Shown here one piece after another: positions 27,907 to 35,424 of a DNA stretch of 64,000 bases (the first letter of the stretch is position 1; each line of letters begins with the position of its first letter). Origin of the DNA: Novipirellula artificiosorum (lineage in GTDB: Bacteria > Planctomycetota > Planctomycetia > Pirellulales > Pirellulaceae); assembly GCF_007860135.1 (NCBI RefSeq), contig NZ_SJPV01000009.1, forward strand, positions 124,001-188,000, written 5' to 3'. The position numbers and the translations under genes are program-made. The notes under the pieces were generated by a model, which was given only the letters and a program-made list of their open reading frames with translations, was not told the DNA's origin and made no database searches.

Positions 27907-29376
27907 TCAAGCGTCGCGAGTTCGACGATCGACGGCAACGCCAGCTCCGCCCGTCGCCGCCTTTGCAACGACCGCTTGATCAGCGGCTCGTCGTCCGCTC
28001 CGCTGAAGAAAATCGGTCCAGCGACGGCCACGTCTCGTTTCGCTCGGTCCAGGTGCGATGAGGAAGACGGCGCCCAGTCCGAAGAGCAGTCCTGCGGTTG
28101 CCGATCCAAGCGTGACGACGGTTCCCCCGGGGCCAATGGGATGGTCGGAAACCCGCGGTGGGCCCAATTCCGCGACCAAGTTGGTCGATAACGCCGCCGT
28201 GCGACTGGCGTGGGCCTCGGCCAGTGCCCGCTCGGCTTCTTCCAACAAGGTCGTGCGGTGTGCGACTTCGGCGTCGACCGTCGCATAGTCCATCCGGGCC
28301 GCGGCAAGCGCCTCGAGCCGCTTGCTGAGTTGTTCCTTCTTTTCGGTCAGCCGTGAAACTCTCGCTCGTTCCAGCCGCAGCACCGGCTGCATGGCTTGAA
28401 CCACCGTCGTGGCCTCGTCTTGCATCCGACGGCGGATTTGTTGCTCAGCCGCGCGGGCATTTCTCACTGCCGGGTGGTTTTCAGTACGGCTGGCACTGAG
28501 TTGGCTACTCGCAATCTGAGCATCAATCAGTCCGTCCTTCAATCGAAGCAACGAGGGCTGAAGCGTCAGCAGGTCGCTGCCGCTGACCAAAAGATGATCG
28601 GGATTCTTTGATCCCGCCATCAGAAGTTCGTGGAGTGATTGAAGCTTTTCCAGTTCCAATTCGGCGACCTGTAAGTCCGAAACGGTCTGTTCCAATGTAC
28701 GACGGTTGGTTCCATCGCCAGCAATCGCATCATTCAAATTCCGCAGTTCGCCCAAGTCGGTCGCAAATCGAACCTCGATTTCGCGCATCCGTGATGCGGC
28801 TTCCTGAAGATTCTGCCGAGCTTGATCGCGTGCGTAGGTCAATTCCGCGATCACGCTGTCGGCACGAACTTGGCGAATGGTTCGCAGGTGCCGCGTCAGG
28901 CTTTCGAACATGGACCGGCAGAACTCGACCGCGCGGGGTTGGCTACTGGCTTTGACTTGCAAGTAAACCACTTCCGTGTTGCCAAACTCGGATCCTTGTG
29001 CCGCCAGCAGATTGACGGCGTTGCTTGTGACCGAATCAATCACTTTGGTCGACGGCCAATGTGGGTCCTGTTGACCCGATTCGGGGCCAATCTTCCGCAG
29101 GGCTGCCGCAACAACCTCAGGGTTCTGCGTCATTTCCAGGATGGTTTCCTGAGCCGCTTTCAATTCGGATTGACTACTAAAGCGTCCCATCCGATCGATG
29201 CTGCTGGCCGCCTCGTTCCGTACGACCAAGGGCTGACGCGCCGAATAGACATCGCTGCTGAAAAGCGCGTAACTGACGCCAAAAAAGGCGAAAAGCAGGG
29301 AAGCCCCGCCCCACAGAGGAGCGAACACGACAAGTACGTTGCGGACATGTTTCCAAGGAATCGGCGCAGTCGACAT
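27907..29376 (-). CDS. Wzz-type polysaccharide chain-length/export coiled-coil protein
   Basis: 489 residues. Two transmembrane helices frame a long periplasmic region: TM1 near VRNVLVVFAPLWGGASLLFAFF and TM2 near LGSATAGLLFGLGAVFLIA. Between them are long helices predicted as coiled coils (VIAELTYARDQARQNLQEAASRMREIEVRF, LERARVSRLTEKKEQLSKRLEALAAARMDY). This matches Wzz/GumC-type proteins that work with exopolysaccharide polymerases, without the fused Tyr-kinase domain. The C-terminus after TM2 is Arg-rich (RRGRRWTDFLQRSGRRAADQ). The alternative frame over the last 80 codons also looks coding-like, so a frameshift near 28050 cannot be excluded. Confidence 0.82.
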   Translation of the reverse strand: MSTAPIPWKHVRNVLVVFAPLWGGASLLFAFFGVSYALFSSDVYSARQPLVVRNEAASSIDRMGRFSSQSELKAAQETILEMTQNPEVVAAALRKIGPESGQQDPHWPSTKVIDSVTSNAVNLLAAQGSEFGNTEVVYLQVKASSQPRAVEFCRSMFESLTRHLRTIRQVRADSVIAELTYARDQARQNLQEAASRMREIEVRFATDLGELRNLNDAIAGDGTNRRTLEQTVSDLQVAELELEKLQSLHELLMAGSKNPDHLLVSGSDLLTLQPSLLRLKDGLIDAQIASSQLSASRTENHPAVRNARAAEQQIRRRMQDEATTVVQAMQPVLRLERARVSRLTEKKEQLSKRLEALAAARMDYATVDAEVAHRTTLLEEAERALAEAHASRTAALSTNLVAELGPPRVSDHPIGPGGTVVTLGSATAGLLFGLGAVFLIAPGPSETRRGRRWTDFLQRSGRRAADQAVVAKAATGGAGVAVDRRTRDA

Positions 29377-29539
29377 GGCAAGGATTCAACCAAAGGGTTT
29401 AGGGACGATACCTTGAACCCTAGGTTGTATTTTGTGCAGCGATCGCGATTCCTGCGGCACCGAGCAGGGGACCCCTGCGAACCGCGCCGAGGTTAACGGT
29501 CCACGCGATTGTGCCGATTGTCGGGTAGCGGATCGCTAC

Positions 29540-29785
29540 CTACATGATCCCGCCGTGTGTTCGAATCGGGGTCATATGGCTCGGCGAATCGAGGAACCAG
29601 AACCGTTCCCACTCGGCGACCATCGAGCGAAGGTCCTCAGAAGTGTACAAAAGCTGCTGCACCCGTCGCTCGGGGCGAGCAGAGTAAATGGGGACAAAGC
29701 ATCCCACACTGGTGGTCATCGCTGCAGCCAACACGGTCAATTGCACGATTCGTCGCATCGATTTTCGCATCGAACGTTCCTCCAT
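29540..29785 (-). CDS. Small planctomycete lipoprotein
   Basis: 81 residues; a second Met at residue 6 may be the start. A basic N-terminus and hydrophobic stretch end in a lipobox TSVGC, so it is likely lipidated. The short mature part (FVPIYSARPERRVQQLLYTSEDLRSMVAEWERFWFLD) ends in TPIRTHGGIM. I recall similar tiny proteins with the THGG tail in related planctomycetes, but no function. It lies between the Wzz-like gene and the HU gene on the same strand. Confidence 0.72.
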   Translation of the reverse strand: MEERSMRKSMRRIVQLTVLAAAMTTSVGCFVPIYSARPERRVQQLLYTSEDLRSMVAEWERFWFLDSPSHMTPIRTHGGIM

Positions 29786-29841
29786 GAACGGTCATGGCCC
29801 TAAGTCAAAAAAGGTCAGGCCGGTGATTGATTTGCCGATCC

Positions 29842-30282
29842 TTAGCTCTCGCCCCACCGGCCGCTTGGGGCGTTGGGAGGCAAAGAATCCGTGTGATGGC
29901 TTGTGTCTGTTGGTCGTTTGGGCGGCAGTTCGCTGCCCTTGCTTACTTTCGACTCGCTCGTGTCGACCTGGTCGACTCCTCGTGAAGTGTCCGGTTCGGT
30001 TTCGTCTAAATCCCGAACCTTCGCTTCCATGTACTTCCCCGGCTTGAACGTGACGACATGCTTACTCGGAACCTCAACCTGCTGTCCAGTTCGAGGATTC
30101 CGGGCTTTGCGAGCCGCTCGCGGTTTGACTTCGAACACGCCGAAGTTCCGCAGTTCAATCCTTCTCTCTCGTACCAAGCTTTCCACGATCGCGTCAAATG
30201 TTTTTTGGACAATCAGCTTCGTCTGCTGTTGAGTCAGTCCAACCTCTTCCGAGATCGTTCGCACGATATCTTTTTTGGTCAC
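29842..30282 (-). CDS. HU/IHF-family DNA-binding protein with acidic tail
   Basis: 146 residues. The first 95 match HU/IHF: MTKKDIVRTISEEVGLTQQQ, helices leading to ELRNFGVFEVKPRAARKARNPRTG, where the RNP arm inserts into DNA, and VVTFKPGKYM. After that an extra 50 residues, rich in Asp/Glu/Ser/Pro (DLDETEPDTSRGVDQVD...), extend the usual approximately 90-residue length. It should act in nucleoid structure. The extension is unusual, but acidic or repeat tails on HU are known in several phyla. Confidence 0.92.
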   Translation of the reverse strand: MTKKDIVRTISEEVGLTQQQTKLIVQKTFDAIVESLVRERRIELRNFGVFEVKPRAARKARNPRTGQQVEVPSKHVVTFKPGKYMEAKVRDLDETEPDTSRGVDQVDTSESKVSKGSELPPKRPTDTSHHTDSLPPNAPSGRWGES

Positions 30283-30659
30283 TTCCGACTCCCCGCAAGC
30301 ACCGCACCGAAGTGAGGCGATCGTTGTAAACCCTTTGCTACTTTAAACTTAAACGCTAAAGGAGTCTAAGCTGCAATTCCCGGGTCGTCAAGATCGTCCA
30401 CACAAAACTCGATGAGATACCAACAAAGGCAATTCATCCACCATGCTTGATCGGCCATTAATACCGACATTCTTAAGCTAAACGGCATAATCCGCACAAA
30501 ACCCTAAACATGAACCCTGATGGGGGGGGATGGTGGCACATTCCCCAAGTTGAGGGCTTCCATCGGACTCACGCGAGGAAAAGGGCAACCAACTCGCCGA
30601 ATGCGGTATAATCCCATTCGCCTGCTTCCCTTTCTCGGCCACTATCCCCGCGAGCAACC
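30283..30659. other. Intergenic region between divergent genes
   Basis: About 375 bp separating HU (minus) from the thioredoxin gene (plus). It must hold both promoters. I see no repeats or further genes. Confidence 0.5.
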
Positions 30660-32018
30660 ATGAAACGCACGCTTTCCTTTTCCCACATCCGCCTGATGCT
30701 TCTTGCTGCTTTCACGGTTGCGGTCCTCTCACCGTCGATGCTCTATTCCCAATCCGGCGAGCCAGCCGACGAAAAGGCTCAAGTCGCGGATGCCGATACG
30801 GACACCGACGACGAAGCCAACGCCAAGGAGGAAGCCGAGCAGGAAGAGGAGCAGGAAGTCAAAACGTTGACCATTGGCTCCGTCGCTCCGCCGCTTGATA
30901 TCGAAAATTGGATCCATGATGGCGACGGCCAATTCGCTCACGTGACCGACTTCAAACCGAACAAGGTTTACGTGGTCGAGTTTTGGGCGACATGGTGCCC
31001 CCCCTGCATTTCCGCAATGCCGCATGTCGTCGAAATGCAAAAGACCTATGCCAATCGCGGCGTCCAAATCATCAGCGTCAGCGATGAACCGACCAGCACG
31101 ATCGACCGGTTCCTCAAGCGAGACGTGCCGGGGATGAAAGTGCCAAACGAAAACGACGAAGACGATGGGGAAGCAGAAGCAGACGATGACGAGGAGGACG
31201 AGGAAGGAGACGATGACGACGAGGAAGCGATGCGAGCGGTGACGTTCGACGAGTTGACCAGCAGCTATTGCCTCACCTCGGATCCGGATGGCTCGACATC
31301 AAACGATTACATGAGAGCCGCTGGCCGAAACGGGATTCCGTGTGCCTTCATCGTGGGCAAAGACAGCCATATCGATTGGATTGGTCACCCCATGTCGATG
31401 GAGGAGGTGTTGGAACAGGTGGTCAACGACAGTTGGGACCGCGATGCGTTTGGCAAAGAGTTCATCGAACAGCAAAAGGCGGATTTGGTTTCCCGCGATG
31501 TCGCGATGGCAATGCGCGCCGGCGACAACGACAAAGCACTCAGAATTGCCGACAAATTTTTGGCGACCAGCAGCGGCGGCTCTGCGGTCAATCAGATGCG
31601 AATGGCCAAGCTACAGATTCTCTCCAGCGATCCCTCCTACAGCGAACCGTTACAAGCGTTCGTTTCGAGTCTGCTCGATGATGAATCACTCAACGCCCAG
31701 ACGGCCAACATGATCGGATGGACATTGTATCGCCAAGCTACCGAAAAGGGCTTTGACGATGCGACATTGCTGCGTCGGGCGCTCGAACGCAACCAAGATA
31801 ATTTAAGAACCGCCGGGCCGACCAAACCGTACATCCTGGATACGGTCGCGCACCTGCAACATGCTTTGGGCGAAACCGAGGCGGCGATCGCCACGCAAAA
31901 AGAAGCCGTTGAGTTGGCCGATAGTCGCACGAAAGCGCGTTTGCAGCGGTTCCTGGACGAATTGACGGCCGAACCTGAAGACGACGCCGAAAAAGACGAT
32001 GACAAATCCGACGAGTGA
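30660..32018 (+). CDS. Exported TlpA-like thioredoxin with acidic insert and TPR-like C-terminus
   Basis: 452 residues. A signal peptide (SHIRLMLLAAFTVAVLSPSM) is followed by a highly acidic linker (residues 35-67). The thioredoxin fold starts near 70 and has the active site WATWCPPC (Cys113, Cys116). Between beta strands, residues 164-190 form an almost pure Asp/Glu run (NENDEDDGEAEADDDEEDEE...). A cis-Pro-like GIPCAFIV follows. The C-terminal 200 residues are helical, with TPR-like repeats (RALERNQDNLRTAGPTKPYILDTVAHLQHALGE). It is likely a periplasmic reductase or chaperone for thiols. The two lipoprotein genes follow on the same strand. Confidence 0.88.
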   Translation: MKRTLSFSHIRLMLLAAFTVAVLSPSMLYSQSGEPADEKAQVADADTDTDDEANAKEEAEQEEEQEVKTLTIGSVAPPLDIENWIHDGDGQFAHVTDFKPNKVYVVEFWATWCPPCISAMPHVVEMQKTYANRGVQIISVSDEPTSTIDRFLKRDVPGMKVPNENDEDDGEAEADDDEEDEEGDDDDEEAMRAVTFDELTSSYCLTSDPDGSTSNDYMRAAGRNGIPCAFIVGKDSHIDWIGHPMSMEEVLEQVVNDSWDRDAFGKEFIEQQKADLVSRDVAMAMRAGDNDKALRIADKFLATSSGGSAVNQMRMAKLQILSSDPSYSEPLQAFVSSLLDDESLNAQTANMIGWTLYRQATEKGFDDATLLRRALERNQDNLRTAGPTKPYILDTVAHLQHALGETEAAIATQKEAVELADSRTKARLQRFLDELTAEPEDDAEKDDDKSDE

Positions 32019-32132
32019 ATTGCACCCGGCATGATCGGCGAGTGGTGTATTTCCTAGCCTCGCCGCTGAGCTTGACACACCACGAGCCCTGTCCACCCCG
32101 ATACCACCGAACTCGACTTGAAAGAAATCTCA

Positions 32133-32678
32133 ATGCGAAAAACCTCACCCCTCTACCTACTGCTGCTGGCCGCCTGTTACGTGACCTTTGCCAGCGGCTG
32201 CAACCAGCCCGCTCCCCCCGCGGCGCCTGCGGAAGAACACGACCATGACCACGAAGGACATGACCATGACGGGCACGATCATGATGATGAGGATCATGAG
32301 GGACATGACCACGAGGGGCATGATCATGATGCTGCGACGATCCCCGACAACTTTGATGAATCTGTCGCGGCGCTCGTCGTGATGCGAGACACGATTCGTG
32401 ACGGATTGATCGCTGGGAATGAAGACGTTGCCCATGGACCGCTGCACGCTATCGCCGATTTACTGGAAGCGATCGAACAGCAGGCGAAGGATTCTTCCAC
32501 GTTGACCGACGAGCAACAAGCGCAAGCCGCTAAGGCGGTCGATTCACTCTACGACCAATTCGGCGAGATTGACGCCCGACTTCACGATGAGGAAGCGGGT
32601 GATTTCGAAAAGAATGCCGAAGCCATCGAAGAGCAGATCCAAACGCTGATCCGTTTGACTGCGCAACCACAGGAGTAA
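32133..32678 (+). CDS. His-rich lipoprotein, probable metal-binding
   Basis: 181 residues from ATG at 32133 (a TTG at 32118 is a weaker start). The leader ends in lipobox FASGC. Residues 35-70 alternate His with Asp/Glu/Gly (EEHDHDHEGHDHDGHDHDDEDHEGHDHEG), a typical flexible site for Zn, Ni, Cu or Co. The rest is a helical bundle (SVAALVVMRDTIRDGLIAGN, AIADLLEAIEQQAKD, LYDQFGEIDARL). It would sit on the membrane as a metal buffer or chaperone. It ends 7 bp before the next lipoprotein gene, so they form a unit. Confidence 0.85.
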   Translation: MRKTSPLYLLLLAACYVTFASGCNQPAPPAAPAEEHDHDHEGHDHDGHDHDDEDHEGHDHEGHDHDAATIPDNFDESVAALVVMRDTIRDGLIAGNEDVAHGPLHAIADLLEAIEQQAKDSSTLTDEQQAQAAKAVDSLYDQFGEIDARLHDEEAGDFEKNAEAIEEQIQTLIRLTAQPQE

Positions 32679-32685
32679 GTCGGCG

Positions 32686-33213
32686 ATGCGATGCTTCCTA
32701 GCGGCGGCCGGTTGTGCCATGGCCTCGGCGTGCTTGACCTTCCTCTCCGGCTGTGACCAAGAATCACGCCCGGACGAGGGTGCTGTGGATTCGCGGTATG
32801 TCTTGGCCAGCGAACCGGCCGATGCGAAGACGCCCACCGAATTGAAAGACACACTTGTAGACGCGGCCGACGTCGTGGTTGCAGGACGAATCGATGCGGG
32901 GGACTTAGAACCTTTCGAAGAGGGCAAAGCGACCTTTGTGTTGACCCAGCTCGCTGACGAAGAACATGCCCAAGGAGATCCCGACCACGCCAACAAGTGC
33001 CCTTTCTGCAAACGCGAGTTACTCAACGCGCCCAAAGTCGTTGTCGAGTTTCGCGACGATGACGGTATCGTGATCGCTCAAGACGCGCGGCAAATGCTCG
33101 GCATCCGCAAGGGAGATGCTGTCGTCGTCGTGGGCACTGCCGACTACCAAGAACCGATCAACATGATCCAAGTCAACGCAACGGGCGTCTTCCGTCGCAG
33201 CCCCGAAAATTGA
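32686..33213 (+). CDS. Lipoprotein with CPFC motif
   Basis: 175 residues. Lipobox TFLSGC. The mature part has no clear named family. It includes a segment ...HANKCPFCKREL..., in which CPFC next to His could bind zinc or act in thiol chemistry, and a beta-rich C-terminus (VVVEFRDDDGIVIAQDARQMLGIRKGDAVVVVG). The gene lies 7 bp after the His-rich lipoprotein gene, so they are co-transcribed and may handle metal together with the exported thioredoxin upstream. Confidence 0.8.
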   Translation: MRCFLAAAGCAMASACLTFLSGCDQESRPDEGAVDSRYVLASEPADAKTPTELKDTLVDAADVVVAGRIDAGDLEPFEEGKATFVLTQLADEEHAQGDPDHANKCPFCKRELLNAPKVVVEFRDDDGIVIAQDARQMLGIRKGDAVVVVGTADYQEPINMIQVNATGVFRRSPEN

Positions 33214-33742
33214 CGGTCGACGAGTGCGACAAACCGTAAGTTCCGTCCGGTCGCACGCTAGCCTATCGACACGGTATTGCTCGTACGGTAGGTGATGGAT
33301 CCTAAAAGGATCGCAGAGGGTAGCCGTTGGTTAAGCGCAGCGATACCAACGGACAACGAGGCAAATTTCCCCTGCCGACCCTGTCAGGGTCGCAGCGATC
33401 CGTGATCTTCGACCCTTCCAGTGTCGGGCCTGATGGTTGTTCCGTGTACCCGCGCATGCACCGCTTCGATACACAAGGGTCCCGTGCGACGGGGAGATGA
33501 GCCGTCGGCTCACAAACAGGACCGAACGTATGGCTTCTCGCACTTACGTCTTGCCGCTCCCCCAGGCAATTCAGAAATCTAACGGCATGGCCTCAAAGTT
33601 GAGCGAGTGACACCCAACGCCGCAAAGGCGAGTTGAGGAGCGGCGGACAAAAAGCACTTCTTTTTTGACGCGTCGCGAGCATCGAAATCGCTCTTTGAGT
33701 CGAGGGTTCTTTTTGCCGAGGCCCCATGTCGCCCGACCCTGG
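33214..33742. other. Intergenic region
   Basis: About 530 bp before the charged-repeat reading frame. A small hairpin TGAGCC-GTC-GGCTCA occurs at 33498-33512. No gene is supported on either strand. Confidence 0.4.
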
Positions 33743-34240
33743 ATGCTGGAGATCGCTATGCGCCGCTGCGTGATTGGCCTGTTTCGGAAATGTCTGTGGA
33801 TAGCCACGGCATGCATCGCCCTCGTCTACATGGTCCAGAACCTTCTCACTTCCCGCTCGGACGACTCTCGACATGGGCGTGAGGGGCGTCGCTCACCGTC
33901 GTCGCGCCGTGAATCCGACGAGGGACGAGCGGAAAAGCAGAACCGGGATCAGGATCGGAAGGAAAAGCAGGATCGCGAACGGGAAGACCGAGACAAGGAG
34001 GAGGACCACGATCAGGATGAAGACAGAGAAAAAGGGAAAGAAGGCGACAAGAAGGAGAGGGACGATGACAAGAAGGATCGCGATGAAGAGGACGAAGAAG
34101 ATGAAGACGGTGGCGGCGGCGGCGGTGGTGGTGGAGGAACGAACACAAGCGTGACTGACGGACGGGAGCACGCTTTGCGGACTCTCCAACATCAATCACG
34201 TTGGTTCACTGGGGCCAATCGGGCAAGTCAAATTTTTTGA
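33743..34240 (+). CDS. Low-complexity charged protein with N-terminal membrane helix (uncertain)
   Basis: The frame opens at 33665; I place the start at ATG 33743 (or 33758). One hydrophobic helix (LFRKCLWIATACIALVYMV) is followed by about 90 residues of Arg/Lys/Asp/Glu repeats, then a poly-Gly run and a short tail. There is no recognised family. The 3' end overlaps the next, convergent gene by 35 bp. The frame could be non-coding, but the helix followed by a strongly biased charged stretch is consistent with a real small membrane protein. Confidence is low. Confidence 0.42.
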   Translation: MLEIAMRRCVIGLFRKCLWIATACIALVYMVQNLLTSRSDDSRHGREGRRSPSSRRESDEGRAEKQNRDQDRKEKQDREREDRDKEEDHDQDEDREKGKEGDKKERDDDKKDRDEEDEEDEDGGGGGGGGGGTNTSVTDGREHALRTLQHQSRWFTGANRASQIF

Positions 34241-35387
34241 GCGTGTTCGCGGTGTGTTCGGCATAGTGTCGATCCATCTGTTTGAGGAGGGCTCGCAAAA
34301 CCCATCGACTTCCAGGCGGCTTCGCGTCCAAGTCGAGCCCTTCAAGCAGATAGGCGAAGCGGCGTGTGAATGCACTGACTCGCTGCATTTGCCGAGCTTC
34401 TTCGGCCCCGTTCCATGTGGGATGCGCCGCCAGATAATCGGAAGGCATCTGCTTCGGATTAAAATCCATCACGGCGATGGCGGGTTGCTGAGCATGATAG
34501 ATTTGCGAAAAGAACAAGAGTTGACGGCCCATCATGTGTTCGGCATTCCATCGCGGCGTATGAGTTCCATTGCTCGGCTTGAAATTCAACTGCTCAATCG
34601 ATAGTTTTCCAAACACTTCCTGCGACTGCTCGCACGATGCTTCCATGGTGATAAACAGAGCTTCAAGTCCCTCGGGCATCGCCCAAGGTTTGCTTGGCAT
34701 CACCACCCACGACGTAGGGGGCGTCGGATCGAGTTCCGTAGCCGAGATCGCAAACGTGTTGTGTTGGATGTGGATCACCTCGCCCACTCGCTCTTGATTC
34801 AAGATTGGGTCGCCGGCATCGAGGCAGACAACACGAGGTTGAGCGTGCTTGATCTGGCCCAATATCGCTGACGAATCCTTCGTTGGAACGCCGACGCTAC
34901 GGACCCACAACAAATCAAGTTGACTGGCGAGCATTTCGTCATCGCGAAGTGGGGTGTCGACTCCTGCGGTCGAAATCATGATCTGCACGCCGTCGACCAT
35001 CACAATCCAAGCCAACGTCTTACCAGCGCGTTGAATCGACTTGACTCGCACGGCGTCAGGCGAGGGAGGAAAACGGTCGGCGACGGGCACCCAAGAAACC
35101 AGCGAGTCATTCGGCTTCCGAAACAACCAATGATCGATCGCTTGGCTGGCAGACATGACAATCGTCTGATCGGGCGATCGTGCAAATCGCTGCTTCGCCA
35201 CCGACTCAGCCGTAGGGCCGAAGACCACCAGCAAATTCCATTGTGTTTCAATCGCAACCACACCGTCACCCCAATTGCGAACAGCGATCGGATCGCCCTC
35301 GCGAGCGTCCACATCGGAGGGGACCAAAGCAATCAAGAACAGGCAAACAGAACACAAAACGTAACGAGTCGCGAAACAAGGCATCAT
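34206..35387 (-). CDS. Exported protein with C-terminal DinB-like domain
   Basis: 393 residues from ATG at 35387; a longer frame begins at 35447. The signal peptide is TRYVLCSVCLFLIALVPSDVDA. Residues 30-240 form a beta-rich domain (WGDGVVAIETQWNLLVVFGPTAESVAKQRF, DAGDPILNQERVGEVIHIQHNTFAISA) that resembles metallo-beta-lactamase-like edges only weakly. The C-terminal 150 residues (LSIEQLNFKPSNGTHTPRWNAEHMMGRQLLFFSQI, HYAEHTANTLKKFDLP) match the DinB four-helix bundle with His ligands HMMGRQ and HYAEH. An exported DinB protein is unusual. It lies downstream of the kinase/uridylyltransferase gene. Confidence 0.82.
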   Translation of the reverse strand: MMPCFATRYVLCSVCLFLIALVPSDVDAREGDPIAVRNWGDGVVAIETQWNLLVVFGPTAESVAKQRFARSPDQTIVMSASQAIDHWLFRKPNDSLVSWVPVADRFPPSPDAVRVKSIQRAGKTLAWIVMVDGVQIMISTAGVDTPLRDDEMLASQLDLLWVRSVGVPTKDSSAILGQIKHAQPRVVCLDAGDPILNQERVGEVIHIQHNTFAISATELDPTPPTSWVVMPSKPWAMPEGLEALFITMEASCEQSQEVFGKLSIEQLNFKPSNGTHTPRWNAEHMMGRQLLFFSQIYHAQQPAIAVMDFNPKQMPSDYLAAHPTWNGAEEARQMQRVSAFTRRFAYLLEGLDLDAKPPGSRWVLRALLKQMDRHYAEHTANTLKKFDLPDWPQ

Positions 35388-35424
35388 CAGGTCCCTAGAA
35401 GAAGTGTGGGCGAGTCGTCGCGTC

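Noticed and set aside
27816..28307. 163-codon minus-strand frame overlapping the end of the Wzz-like gene
   Set aside because: It has no start of its own and overlaps the firm coding region; kept only as a possible frameshift note.
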